Part shown: positions 9,325 through 17,621 of the stretch, one piece after another | Layout: each line of letters starts with the position of its first letter | Position numbering within the stretch: the stretch's first letter is position 1 | DNA from: Hyphomonas sp. CY54-11-8 | GTDB taxonomy: Bacteria > Pseudomonadota > Alphaproteobacteria > Caulobacterales > Hyphomonadaceae | Assembly: GCF_000682735.1 (NCBI RefSeq) | Contig: NZ_AWFD01000033.1 | Coordinates: 1 to 64,000, forward strand | Direction: 5' to 3' | DNA length: 64,000 nt | Notes under the pieces: generated by a model | The model's input: the letters and a program-made list of their open reading frames with translations, nothing else | The model's database searches: none | Told to the model about the DNA's origin: nothing | Program-made: the position numbers and the translations under genes

Positions 9325-9341
9325 TGGCACTCTTCCTGTCA
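9325..9341. promoter_or_regulatory. Candidate TetR operator, site 2
   Basis: TGGCA-CTCTTCC-TGTCA, one mismatch from the perfect TGACA-N7-TGTCA repeats at 4408 and 11187, with identical spacing. It lies 43 bp upstream of the GST-like start, in the only possible promoter region of the GST-sulfatase operon. Confidence 0.5.
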
Positions 9342-9372
9342 TTTATTTCCGGGTCAATAGAAGATCGCCGGG

Positions 9373-11166
9373 TCAACGCCGGATGAGGCGCCGGACGAAG
9401 TAGACTAGGAAGCCGGCAATCGTGATGACGCCGATGAGCAGAACCAGCAGTTGTGGCCAGTAGGCCTTGAACTGACGCGCCATTGTATTGCGCGTGATCT
9501 CTCTCAAAGAGCTATAGCCTTCCGGCACTTCGAGAACGCCGACACGCTTGCTGTAAGCCTGATACTCATCCAGCATGTCCGCGAAGACATCCGGCTCGTC
9601 CTCGCTCAGATCCTTTGTCTCTCCCGGATCCTGTTCGATGTCGTACAGGCGCCACTGGCCGTCGCCATGTGGTTTCTGATTGCGGGTGATCTTCCAGCGG
9701 CCCTTCAGGATGGCGGAATTGCCAGATACTTCCATTCCGATCACATCGTCCGGCTGGTAAACCGTTGCTTGTGCACCGGACAGTATCGGCCCCAGGCTGC
9801 GCCCGGTCATCATGTTATCCGGTGCTTCAATCCTCGCGTATTTCAGCAAGGTTGGCGCGATATCCGTCACAACCGTCCGGGCATCGACGGCCTCTCCTTC
9901 CGGCACGCCGGGCCCCGCCATGACCAGCGGCACGCGAAGGCCGCCCTCCGATCCAAGAAATTTGAACATGTTATTGGGGGACGCCGCCGCGATCGCCCAT
10001 TCCGGACCGATAAAGCCCCAGCTTCCCTGCTCCCCGATGCCATCGATGCCGATGTGATAGCCATGCATCTTCATCCAGATCGACAAGCGGATGTCTTCAT
10101 CGCCGCGCGATGGTTCCGGTCCATTGTCGGACGTCACGACGAAGACTGTATTTTCATACTGACCGGTCTGCTCAAGGTGCTCCATGAGCCGGCCAATCTC
10201 GATGTCCATGGCCTCCATCATGGCGGCGTTCACCTGCATTCGGGCCGCATAGAGTGCCTGTTCGTCCGGGGAGAGATCGTTCCATGCGCGCATCTCTTCC
10301 GGCATATCGGCGAGCGGCGCACTCTCAGGAATCAAGCCGATGTCTTTCGCCTTCTGCCAACGCGCGATCCGCAGCGCATTCCACCCCTGGTCATAGATAC
10401 CATCATATCCTGCGGTCAGTTGCGGAGGCGCCTGGACTGGAATGTGGATTGCCTGGAATGCCACATAGGCAAAGAATGGCTGATCCTGATCGCCCTCATC
10501 GAGGTAATCGATCATGTGATCGACGATCATGGTGGACGAGTAGAACGAGTCCGGCAGCTCCGCAGGCGCTCCATCCTCATACCAGGGCGCCTTTTGATAA
10601 TACGGCATGTAAGGCTTAGGCGACCAGTTATCGGCACCGGATGCATCCAGTGCCAGAGACCGGTCAAATCCATGTGCGTTGGGCAGGTCACCCGCGCCGC
10701 TGCCGAGATGCCATTTACCGGACATCAGCGTCCGGTATCCGGCCGTCTTCAGCCTGTCTGCGAGAGTCAGGACGCCCGGTTCAAGATGCATCGTGTAGCC
10801 GGGCTGACCGACATGTTCCTTCGGCAGCACTTCGGGAATCGTTGCGATGCCGGTCATGTGATTGTCCATGCCGGTCAGGAGCATGGCCCGCGAGGGCGAA
10901 CAGAGCGGAGATGAATAATGCCGCCGGAACATGGCGCCGCGCGCGGCGAGCGCGTCGATGTTCGGTGTACGCGCCTCTCCGCCATAGATGCCGAAGTCCA
11001 TCAACGCCGCATCATCGACCAGGATGAGGACGATATTGGGCCGCGTATCTTCCGATTGGGCCTCGGCGGCCAGGCCTGTACCGAAGAAAGCGATGGCTGC
11101 GGTAATCCCCCCACCCAGCCATACGAAACTTTTCCGAACGATACCGCTCGCTTTCCAATCCGGCAT
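9373..11166 (-). CDS. Second membrane-anchored type I sulfatase
   Basis: 597-residue sulfatase with an amino-terminal signal or anchor (FVWLGGGITAAIAFFGTGLA) and a C-terminal membrane span (LLVLLIGVITIAGFLVYFVR) ending in a basic RRLIRR, so the catalytic domain should face the periplasm. Motifs: NIVLILVDDAALMDFG, CSPSRAMLLTGMDNH (formylglycine cysteine about residue 89), SGKWHLGSG and VFVVTSDNGPEPSR. ATG 11166 is preferred over an upstream GTG/ATG because the hydrophobic segment is then correctly placed. It is transcribed alone from a promoter overlapped by perfect inverted repeat site 3. Divergent enough from the first sulfatase that the two probably act on different sites or substrates. Confidence 0.92.
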   Translation of the reverse strand: MPDWKASGIVRKSFVWLGGGITAAIAFFGTGLAAEAQSEDTRPNIVLILVDDAALMDFGIYGGEARTPNIDALAARGAMFRRHYSSPLCSPSRAMLLTGMDNHMTGIATIPEVLPKEHVGQPGYTMHLEPGVLTLADRLKTAGYRTLMSGKWHLGSGAGDLPNAHGFDRSLALDASGADNWSPKPYMPYYQKAPWYEDGAPAELPDSFYSSTMIVDHMIDYLDEGDQDQPFFAYVAFQAIHIPVQAPPQLTAGYDGIYDQGWNALRIARWQKAKDIGLIPESAPLADMPEEMRAWNDLSPDEQALYAARMQVNAAMMEAMDIEIGRLMEHLEQTGQYENTVFVVTSDNGPEPSRGDEDIRLSIWMKMHGYHIGIDGIGEQGSWGFIGPEWAIAAASPNNMFKFLGSEGGLRVPLVMAGPGVPEGEAVDARTVVTDIAPTLLKYARIEAPDNMMTGRSLGPILSGAQATVYQPDDVIGMEVSGNSAILKGRWKITRNQKPHGDGQWRLYDIEQDPGETKDLSEDEPDVFADMLDEYQAYSKRVGVLEVPEGYSSLREITRNTMARQFKAYWPQLLVLLIGVITIAGFLVYFVRRLIRR

Positions 11167-11186
11167 GTCTACCCCTGACTCATATA

Positions 11187-11205
11187 ATGACACTCGAAAT
11201 GTCAT
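11187..11205. promoter_or_regulatory. Candidate TetR operator, site 3 (perfect inverted repeat)
   Basis: ATGACA-CTCGAAA-TGTCAT, 6-bp arms with a 7-bp spacer, 21 bp upstream of the second sulfatase start. It overlaps an AT-rich TCATTATATG stretch that could be the -10 region on the minus strand, which would suit repression. Confidence 0.6.
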
Positions 11206-11288
11206 CTGTTTGATCTTTTGTCAAAGTCGGGGCTGAACACCGCTGAGAAAATATCGGTGTAAATTCTGAAATTCAGGATACGCTGAGG

Positions 11289-12107
11289 TCAGACAGCCGG
11301 GTCGCTGGAGTGCGTCCACTTCGGCGGCTTCGCAGTTTCGCGTCCCAGGCTTGCGCCAGGTGCAAGGCGTTCTGGACCGTGCCGGTGGTAACGGGCGCCT
11401 TTCAAAAACAGCTTGAACGCTTCCCAATGGATTCCTGCGATGACGCCCAGCGTCATGAACGGAAATTTTGCCAATAATCCAAGCGTGGTTCTTGTCGTGA
11501 CTGGCTTTGCCTTCCCGGCGAGATGCGCGGACATCCGATCCATTCCGCCGTCACGATAGGATATCGAGAGCGCGACTTTGTCGGATGGTGGCCGGACAAT
11601 AAATTCGTAGCGGCCGCGCTGATCGAAGAAGGGAGAGACATAGAAGGCCTTGTCGCACTCATGCCGGCAAAGCCCGTCACTCAGGTCTGCCGCACAAAGA
11701 TAAAAATGCCGCTCACCGAAGGTGTTGCCGACTTCATAGAGCACATGATGTACCTCCCCTGCCTGATCGTAGAGAAAATAGACCGAGACCGGATTGAACA
11801 CATAGCCGAACATCCGCGGTAGAGTCAGGAGTTCAATTCTGGACACATCTTCCTGGACACCCTGGAGGGCGACGAATGTACGAACCCAGGTCCCCAAGTC
11901 CTCAGTATCGCCATCTCCATGATCCCGCGGGTCGAAACTTATCAGGCCGCGCTTGCCAATATTGAAGAAGCGCGCCAGACGTCCCGCTTCCTCCAGCCGG
12001 TCCAGATCAAGCAGGAGATAGGCAATCCGGTAGCGCAAAACATGCGAGATCTCACCGAACCGCCTGTGACTCACCTGCCCCGTATAGTATTGCGCCGGTT
12101 GTTTCAC
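11289..12107 (-). CDS. DUF1365 family protein
   Basis: 272-residue protein with the DUF1365 signatures YRIAYLLLDLDRL, LTLPRMFGYVFNPVSVYFLY and SPFFDQRGRYEF. In Rhodobacter and Shewanella/Vibrio relatives, genes of this family sit beside an FAD amine-oxidase-like gene and the RpoE/ChrR pair, belong to the singlet-oxygen response, and are linked to membrane fatty-acid modification; the precise reaction is not established. The start ATG overlaps the stop of the upstream FAD-oxidoreductase gene by 4 bp, so the two are one operon, probably driven by the minus-strand half of the divergent sigma promoter region at 13500-13557. Confidence 0.85.
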   Translation of the reverse strand: MKQPAQYYTGQVSHRRFGEISHVLRYRIAYLLLDLDRLEEAGRLARFFNIGKRGLISFDPRDHGDGDTEDLGTWVRTFVALQGVQEDVSRIELLTLPRMFGYVFNPVSVYFLYDQAGEVHHVLYEVGNTFGERHFYLCAADLSDGLCRHECDKAFYVSPFFDQRGRYEFIVRPPSDKVALSISYRDGGMDRMSAHLAGKAKPVTTRTTLGLLAKFPFMTLGVIAGIHWEAFKLFLKGARYHRHGPERLAPGASLGRETAKPPKWTHSSDPAV

Positions 12108-13474
12108 GCAGGCACCCTTCCGGCGTCCGCACGCGAAAGGCGCTCTTGCCGGTAATCGAAAGCCCAGGGCCGCTTCCAGTCGCTCAGCAGTTCAGCGACC
12201 GCCAGGCCGGACTGGATTCCATCCTCATGGAAACCGTACCCTTGCCACGCCCCGCAATACCATGTGCCGCGGCGGCCCTGGATGGACCAGATTTCCCGCT
12301 GCGCATCCATGGCAGGGCCATCGAAGACAGGATGGTTGTAAACGAACTCCCGCTCTACCTTCTCTGCGGCAGGCTCCTGTTCCGGATTTAGAGTGACAAA
12401 ATAATCCGTGTTGGTCTCGATCCGCTGCAAGCTGTTCATCCAGTAAGTCACCGACAGCTCAAGAGAGTCGCTTCGCTTGGCGCGATAATTCCAGGCCGCC
12501 CACGCCGCACGCCGCTCAGGCATCAGGCTCTTGTCGCGGTGAAGGATAACGCGGTTCGGCTGAGTTCTGAAACGAGACAGAATACCGGCCTCCGTTTCGT
12601 CGGCGTCTTCCAGCAGCGCGAAAGCGTCGGGTGCGTGGCAGGCAAAAACGATTTCATCGAAGTCTTCATGCGCCCCTGTCTCGAAATCGATACGGACGCT
12701 GCTCCCGGTCCGCTTTACAGAGCGAATGCCTGCGCTACAGCGAATGCGATCCGCAAACCCCTTTGTCAGCGGCTCCAGATAAGACGCACTGCCGCCATCG
12801 ACGGATTGCCACGGGAACTGCGGGCGGACGCTGACCAGGCCATGATTGACGAAGAAGCGAGCGAGACTTGCCGCCGGAAAATCCATGATCATCGAAACCG
12901 GACAGGACCAGATCGCCGCCGCCATGGGCAAAAGGTGATAGTCCACGAAAGCGCGGCCATAACGTTCCTCGGCCACATACTCCCCAATCGACCGGCCCCG
13001 TTCGCATTTTGCCAGTTCGTATGACGCCGCATGAAAGCGCAAAATATCCTTCAGCATCAAATAGAAGCGCGGGCTGGCCATGTTCCGGCGCCAGGCAAAC
13101 AGCCCTTCCATGCCATGGCTGGCATATTCCATACGCTCATCCGGAATGGAGACCGAAAAGTTCATTCGGGTGGGATTGGCGCGCACTCCCAGATGTTCAA
13201 ACAGTGCCGTGAGGTTCGGATAATTTGGTTCGTTGAAAACGATGAACCCGGTATCCACGGGAACTGGTCCCTCCCGTGCATCCACAATCACTGTCGCCGT
13301 ATGACCACCTATCCGGTCCGCCTTCTCAAACACTGTGATGTCACAGGTGTTCTGAAGGGCCCATGCAGCGGAAAGGCCTGAAATGCCTGTTCCAATGATA
13401 GCGACTTTGGGGCGGCGGCCTTCTGATGTGTCCGCAGTATGGCGGCTGGCAGGTGCGGCGACATCAAATGGCAT
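12104..13474 (-). CDS. FAD-dependent amine-oxidase-like oxidoreductase (COG2907 type)
   Basis: 456-residue flavoprotein with an amino-terminal Rossmann dinucleotide fold (KVAIIGTGISGLSAAWALQ, then ITVFEKADRIGGHT) and a C-terminal return to the flavin near GTWYCGAWQGYGFHEDGIQ. No signal peptide. The family is repeatedly found next to DUF1365 and sigma/ChrR genes, and several members of that set in Rhodobacter act on unsaturated or cyclopropane fatty acids. Here the usual cyclopropane-fatty-acid synthase is not in the cluster. It is divergent from the sigma gene with 102 bp between the starts, and both directions carry look-alike promoters. The exact substrate is unassigned. Confidence 0.88.
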   Translation of the reverse strand: MPFDVAAPASRHTADTSEGRRPKVAIIGTGISGLSAAWALQNTCDITVFEKADRIGGHTATVIVDAREGPVPVDTGFIVFNEPNYPNLTALFEHLGVRANPTRMNFSVSIPDERMEYASHGMEGLFAWRRNMASPRFYLMLKDILRFHAASYELAKCERGRSIGEYVAEERYGRAFVDYHLLPMAAAIWSCPVSMIMDFPAASLARFFVNHGLVSVRPQFPWQSVDGGSASYLEPLTKGFADRIRCSAGIRSVKRTGSSVRIDFETGAHEDFDEIVFACHAPDAFALLEDADETEAGILSRFRTQPNRVILHRDKSLMPERRAAWAAWNYRAKRSDSLELSVTYWMNSLQRIETNTDYFVTLNPEQEPAAEKVEREFVYNHPVFDGPAMDAQREIWSIQGRRGTWYCGAWQGYGFHEDGIQSGLAVAELLSDWKRPWAFDYRQERLSRADAGRVPA

Positions 13475-13499
13475 GGGCGTTCTCCGATTTACTCCAAGA

Positions 13500-13527
13500 G
13501 ATACGCAGCAGCGCGCCTGCCGGATTG
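13500..13527 (-). promoter_or_regulatory. Candidate ECF11-type promoter for the FAD oxidoreductase-DUF1365 operon
   Basis: On the minus strand CAATCC (13527-13522), exactly 16 bp, then CGTATC (13505-13500). This mirrors the plus-strand element TGATCC-N16-CGTAAA, although the -35 differs from TGATCC at two positions. About 26 bp separate it from the start codon. Confidence 0.45.
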
Positions 13528-13529
13528 AA

Positions 13530-13557
13530 TGATCCAGTCAGCCGGCATTTGCGTAAA
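13530..13557 (+). promoter_or_regulatory. Candidate autoregulatory ECF11 (RpoE/ChrR-type) promoter
   Basis: TGATCC at 13530-13535, 16 bp, then CGTAAA at 13552-13557, 19 bp before the sigma start codon. TGATCC is the known -35 element of RpoE/ChrR-family regulons; that the sigma factor reads its own promoter is inferred from position. Confidence 0.65.
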
Positions 13558-13576
13558 AGCAACAAAGGAGTCGATA

Positions 13577-14224
13577 ATGCGATTTGTGACGTCCGCTCAG
13601 TCAGGAGCCATTGATGGCATCAAGTCGAAAAGCCCGGCCAAAGTGAGCGCCCTTCCTGGCCGCTCCGCTGTGGATAGCGAGTTGATGTCACGCGTGGTCA
13701 CTTCTGCTGACCGCGAGGCATTCAACACGCTCGCCGTTCATTACGGCCCTCGCCTCAAGGCTTGGCTAATGCACCGCGGCGAAGGCGATTCAACCTCCGA
13801 AGATATCGTGCAGGATGTCCTGACGGCGGTCTGGCAGAAGGCGGCGAGCTACGACAGTACGAAGGCCAGTTTTTCAACATGGGTCTACCGGATGACACGC
13901 AATCGCTGGATCGACCACAAACGGAAGCACGACCGGCTGCAGCCGACTGCGCCTCAAGACATGATCGAGTTGGCTGACGCGCCTCAAGATTCGCCACACG
14001 CCGGGCTCGAAGAAGCCGAGGCCGCGCAAGCCGTGAGGGATGCACTTGCGACCCTGCCGCCAGAACAAAAGCAAATGCTTTACCTCGCCTTTTTTGAGGG
14101 CCTCTCCCACAGCGCCATCGCAGAACGCACCGGCATAGCCATCGGAACAGTGAAAAGCCGGATCCGGGCGCCCTTGAAGAAACTGAGAACGACACTTGAA
14201 GCCTATCGAAAGGATGAACCATGA
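13577..14224 (+). CDS. ECF RNA polymerase sigma factor, RpoE/ChrR (singlet-oxygen) type
   Basis: 215-residue sigma-70 of the extracytoplasmic-function class: region 2 (DIVQDVLTAVWQKAASYD, then FSTWVYRMTRNRWIDHKRK) and region 4 (LPPEQKQMLYLAFFEGLSH, then IAERTGIAIGTVKSRIR). ATG 13577 is chosen for the AAAGGAG 8 nt upstream; an ATG at 13529 lacks one. The stop overlaps the start of the ChrR-like gene by 4 bp, the usual sigma/anti-sigma arrangement. The divergent FAD-oxidoreductase and DUF1365 genes are typical targets of this sigma type. The preceding TGATCC-N16-CGTAAA element supports autoregulation. Confidence 0.93.
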   Translation: MRFVTSAQSGAIDGIKSKSPAKVSALPGRSAVDSELMSRVVTSADREAFNTLAVHYGPRLKAWLMHRGEGDSTSEDIVQDVLTAVWQKAASYDSTKASFSTWVYRMTRNRWIDHKRKHDRLQPTAPQDMIELADAPQDSPHAGLEEAEAAQAVRDALATLPPEQKQMLYLAFFEGLSHSAIAERTGIAIGTVKSRIRAPLKKLRTTLEAYRKDEP

Positions 14225-14907
14225 GCTCGGCACACTCCCTGCCGGTCACGGTTGATGACGACTGGCTGGCCATGCAGTCAGCGGGATCGCTCTCGCCGTT
14301 CAAGCAACTTCTGCTGACCTGTCAGGCAGACATCAATCCGTATGTTCGGGAAGCCTTTATAACCGATGACCATGTGGCGGGCGTGCTTTTGGAAAGCGCG
14401 AAGCCTGCAGCGATGTCAGATGATTTCCTTTCCCGCCTGAATGCTCGTCTAGATACAGAGGAAGCTGCCGAAACCGCTGTTCATGCAGCTTCGACCGGCA
14501 CCCACGAAGAAGACAGTCAGCCTGAATGGATGCCCTCACCGCTTGCTGATTACATCCGGCGATCCGGCCGCCGCCTCAAATGGCGAAGTGCGGGCCTGGG
14601 CGTTCAGCAGGCACGGCTTGGCCGGAACAATCGGGGCGAACGGCTTTATCTCTTGCGCGCACGGCCAGGCCTTCCAGTGCCGCGTCACTCCCACAGCGGA
14701 CAGGAATGGACGCTGGTTCTTGCGGGCGGATACAAGTCCGGTTCACAGCAATTTGGTCCCGGTGACCTTCACCAGGAAGACGAAGGTTGCATGCATGATC
14801 TGCGGATCGATGATGACGGCCCGTGCATTTCCCTCATTGTCGACGAAGGAAAGCTGAGGTTTGCGAATCCTCTGTTGCGTCTGTTTCAGCCCGTACTTGG
14901 AATCTGA
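14221..14907 (+). CDS. ChrR-like cupin anti-sigma factor with a degenerate zinc site
   Basis: 228-residue partner of the ECF sigma. The C-terminal half is the ChrR cupin (LPVPRHSHSGQEWTLVLAGG, then FGPGDLHQEDEGCMHDL) with the metal-ligand histidines and glutamate retained. The amino-terminal anti-sigma half normally carries H-x3-C-x2-C; here the matching stretch reads LLLTCQADINPYV, so the histidine and both cysteines of the zinc site seem to be lost. Sigma binding would then need a zinc-independent fold. Start ATG overlaps the sigma stop. Singlet oxygen releases sigma from ChrR in Rhodobacter; whether this variant responds to the same signal is open. Confidence 0.87.
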   Translation: MSSAHSLPVTVDDDWLAMQSAGSLSPFKQLLLTCQADINPYVREAFITDDHVAGVLLESAKPAAMSDDFLSRLNARLDTEEAAETAVHAASTGTHEEDSQPEWMPSPLADYIRRSGRRLKWRSAGLGVQQARLGRNNRGERLYLLRARPGLPVPRHSHSGQEWTLVLAGGYKSGSQQFGPGDLHQEDEGCMHDLRIDDDGPCISLIVDEGKLRFANPLLRLFQPVLGI

Positions 14908-14962
14908 CCCGACAGTACCACAGGCATTTTAGCCTGATCGTATTCCGTTCAAATTGAATCGA

Positions 14963-16114
14963 TCAAGTGATCTGGTTTGCGTTCCACACCCGCTGGAAAT
15001 TACCGCCAAGAAACGCAGCCAGTTCCATTTCGCTCATGCCTTTTCGGCTGAGCAGCGCCACCAGGTCCGGCAGGCGCCTGTAGTCGTCGAATACGGGCTT
15101 GTAGTTCGCATCCATGTCGGACCCGAGGCAGACATGTTCGATCCCGACCATGTCCACTAACTGGAAAATCCGGTCGGCGAAGCCGGCAAGATCCCCAATT
15201 TCGATCCCTGTCGGCCATGCCCCGATGATGCCCCCTGAATCAGCGGCCGCTTTTGCCAGTTCAAGCGAAATGAAGCGCGGATGATAGGAGTGGGCCGAAC
15301 TGATATGCGTATGCGTGAACATGACCGGCCGAGTACTGAGTTCCAAAGCCCGAAACGCCCCGGCTTCGGCCATGTGTGACAGGTCGATCACCATTCCCAG
15401 CTGGTTCATCTCCCGAACGATTGCATCGCCTTCAGAGGTCAGGCCATCATGAACCGGTTCATTGGTCATGGCGTCAGCAAGACCGTTCGTCCGGTAATGA
15501 ACCAGTGTGATGGATCTGACGCCGTCCTGGTAGGCCTCACGCACGCGCTGCGTTGAGCCCTCCAGAAAGTCTCCGCCCTCCACCGTCCAGATTGCACCAG
15601 GCCGGCCGGAGGCCCGCGCTGAATCCAGCGCACCGGGTGCCAGCATTTCCGAGACGAGCCCCTGCTCCACAAGCCTCTTGAGATTACCGATCTGGATCTT
15701 GTAGCTCTGCCAGGCCTCTCCTTCCTCGAAAGGTCGTCGGGCTTCGAGACCCTTCCCTTTCGCAAGGTTCAGAACATTGAAGTCCGACACTGCAGCAAAA
15801 CAAGCCGCCGCCAAGTGGCCTTCGCGCATATCGCCGATTGTCCGGCGTTCGAAGCCGGACTGAGCCTTGTAGACTTTCAGAAGCGGTGCGAGGCCCGAGG
15901 CTCCGCGGGCAAAAGTCCGTCCGGGGTGGGCATGACTGTCGATCGCCGGATACTTGTCCAACAGCGCGATCGCGTTTGCTCTCTCTTCCTCGGAAACCTC
16001 AAAACCAAGAGGCGCCGGCGCAGGCCGCTTGTTCAGCCAGTAAGCGCCGTACGCCACGCCTGCGCCAGCGACCAGTCCGCCGCCGATCAGGGCGCGCCGC
16101 GTCAGTTTTCCCAT
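14963..16114 (-). CDS. Tat-exported membrane dipeptidase (peptidase family M19)
   Basis: 383-residue renal-dipeptidase-type zinc enzyme that cleaves dipeptides, often D-amino-acid-containing or cyclised ones. A twin-arginine-like signal (LTRRALIGGGLVAGAGVAYG) directs export. Family features: YPAIDSHAHPG near the start of the barrel, GMVIDLSHMAEAG, and MFTHTHISSAHSYHPR with metal-site histidines. ATG 16114 is preferred because GGAGGGAAG precedes it; upstream in-frame codons add only arginine/proline-rich sequence. Last gene of a TetR-isochorismatase-dipeptidase operon with about 30-bp gaps, facing a TBDR-carboxypeptidase operon across a shared promoter region, which suggests a peptide-like substrate. 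Confidence 0.9.
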   Translation of the reverse strand: MGKLTRRALIGGGLVAGAGVAYGAYWLNKRPAPAPLGFEVSEEERANAIALLDKYPAIDSHAHPGRTFARGASGLAPLLKVYKAQSGFERRTIGDMREGHLAAACFAAVSDFNVLNLAKGKGLEARRPFEEGEAWQSYKIQIGNLKRLVEQGLVSEMLAPGALDSARASGRPGAIWTVEGGDFLEGSTQRVREAYQDGVRSITLVHYRTNGLADAMTNEPVHDGLTSEGDAIVREMNQLGMVIDLSHMAEAGAFRALELSTRPVMFTHTHISSAHSYHPRFISLELAKAAADSGGIIGAWPTGIEIGDLAGFADRIFQLVDMVGIEHVCLGSDMDANYKPVFDDYRRLPDLVALLSRKGMSEMELAAFLGGNFQRVWNANQIT

Positions 16115-16145
16115 ATGCTCTTCCCTCCTTCCGGGTAATGCGATC

Positions 16146-16862
16146 CTAGGACGCCGCGGACAGGGCCGCGAATTCCGCCATGGCTTCATCTGCGGTCAGC
16201 GCGAAGCCGTAGGACGCGAGCTTTCCAATGGTCGCGTCGTAGGATTCAAGGTGGTAGGTCGTCGTCGCATCGCGAACCACGCGGGTGATGTAGCCATAGT
16301 CGAGAGCCACACGGGTTGTGGTTTCCACGCACTCATCCGTCAGGAAGCCCACGACGATCAGGTGCTCAATCCCCATATTGCGTAGCGTTGTGTCGAGGCT
16401 TGTGCCTGTGAACGCACCACTGGCTGTCTTGGTGATGACGATTTCATCGGCATTCGGTTTGGTCGGCTCGAGGAACTGGGCCGCTGGGCTGTCGGGCGGG
16501 AAGCACCAGCCGAGGCGGCTATGTAGCTGGCTAGTGTCGCGTCCCTTGTCTGACAGGGCCTGGATTTTCACATGGATCGGCGGGATTCCAGTCGATCTGG
16601 CCGCGTTCAGGACACGTGCAGCCTGGACTACTGCGGCATTAAACCGGGCTTCATAATCACTTAGAGCTGCCCGGGCAGCATCTTCAGGCAGGCCTGCCGC
16701 AACAGCATTTTTAAGATGGTAAGATGGCTCCGCCAGATGCTGGATATCGATCAGAAGCAATGCAGTATTGTCCAGCGTGGCGGCCGGCGGCGCTTTCGCA
16801 TTCACGAAGGAAGTGGCAAGCACCTCATTGATCCCGATGGTCGGCTGGGTTGTTGTGGTCAT
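16146..16862 (-). CDS. Isochorismatase-family cysteine hydrolase (cytoplasmic)
   Basis: 238-residue alpha/beta hydrolase of the isochorismatase/nicotinamidase superfamily. The Asp-Lys-Cys triad is visible: Asp in ALLLIDIQH, Lys in IVITKTASGAF and the nucleophile in FLTDECVETTTRVAL. The family covers isochorismatases, nicotinamidases, carbamoylsarcosine and biuret hydrolases, so it probably cuts an amide. No signal peptide, in contrast to the exported homologue at 28529. The start at 16862 removes four unlikely residues. Middle gene of the TetR-isochorismatase-dipeptidase operon. Confidence 0.88.
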   Translation of the reverse strand: MTTTTQPTIGINEVLATSFVNAKAPPAATLDNTALLLIDIQHLAEPSYHLKNAVAAGLPEDAARAALSDYEARFNAAVVQAARVLNAARSTGIPPIHVKIQALSDKGRDTSQLHSRLGWCFPPDSPAAQFLEPTKPNADEIVITKTASGAFTGTSLDTTLRNMGIEHLIVVGFLTDECVETTTRVALDYGYITRVVRDATTTYHLESYDATIGKLASYGFALTADEAMAEFAALSAAS

Positions 16863-16891
16863 GCTGAATCTCACTCAGGGCTGATTGCGGA

Positions 16892-17584
16892 TTATTTGAA
16901 CGGATCGCCTACGGCTGTTTCAATGGCGTGAATTCCGTCTTCACTCAGCACGGCGCGCAGGCTGATCTTGAAGAGCCGGGCAACGACGTCTTCCTGCCCG
17001 ATCAGGGTCGGAGCGACATAGCGAAGCTGATCGGCGGTATAGAGGTTCGCAATGCCGAACGCAGCTGCCTGCAGGGCGGCAAGCACGAGATCCTTTTCGA
17101 CATCAATAAAGTAATTTGCGCCGAAACACTCGGTGACCAGATCATCCATCAACTGGATCGTTTTGTGCCGCTGCGCCTGATAGGTTTCCGAAGAGAGGAT
17201 CTCCTCAGTTTCCATGCTTTTCATCAACAGGAAATAACCGGGATGGGAGCGGGCGAAGTGAACATAGGCGTAACCGACGGCCAGCAGCCGCGAGAGCGTC
17301 ATGCTACCCGCCTGTTCGAGCGCATAAGTGCGATAGTTTTCCTGCAGCACGTACCCTGCGATCGCCGTTTCGACGAGCAGGTCCTGCTTGCTCTCAAAAT
17401 GCCGGTAGATTGCCGGAACGGATGTCCCAACCATCTCGCCAACTTCTTTTAACTGGAAGTCCAGCGAGTGGCTTTTCGCAATCAGCCCGGCAACGGCCTC
17501 GATGATCGCATTCCGCAGATCGCCATGGTGGTATCCCGCCTTTTTGCGGACGCGGCTGGTCGATGTTTTCAAGCCACCTGCCAT
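16892..17584 (-). CDS. TetR family transcriptional regulator
   Basis: 230-residue regulator: basic amino-terminal arm, then YHHGDLRNAIIEAVAGLIAK and the recognition helix region VGEMVGTSVPAIYRHFESKQ, followed by a ligand domain like the TetR_C WHG subgroup. ATG 17584 is used since an upstream TTG has no ribosome site; GGGGAA lies about 11 nt before it. It is divergent from the TBDR at 17740. The 156-bp interval contains a near-perfect palindrome (17635-17649) inside a TTGACA promoter spacer, a likely operator for both directions. First gene of its operon with an amidohydrolase-type isochorismatase and dipeptidase, so the ligand may be a peptide or amide. Confidence 0.9.
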   Translation of the reverse strand: MAGGLKTSTSRVRKKAGYHHGDLRNAIIEAVAGLIAKSHSLDFQLKEVGEMVGTSVPAIYRHFESKQDLLVETAIAGYVLQENYRTYALEQAGSMTLSRLLAVGYAYVHFARSHPGYFLLMKSMETEEILSSETYQAQRHKTIQLMDDLVTECFGANYFIDVEKDLVLAALQAAAFGIANLYTADQLRYVAPTLIGQEDVVARLFKISLRAVLSEDGIHAIETAVGDPFK

Positions 17585-17621
17585 TCGCTGCAATTCCCCG
17601 GACCGCCGTCACCATGACGCG

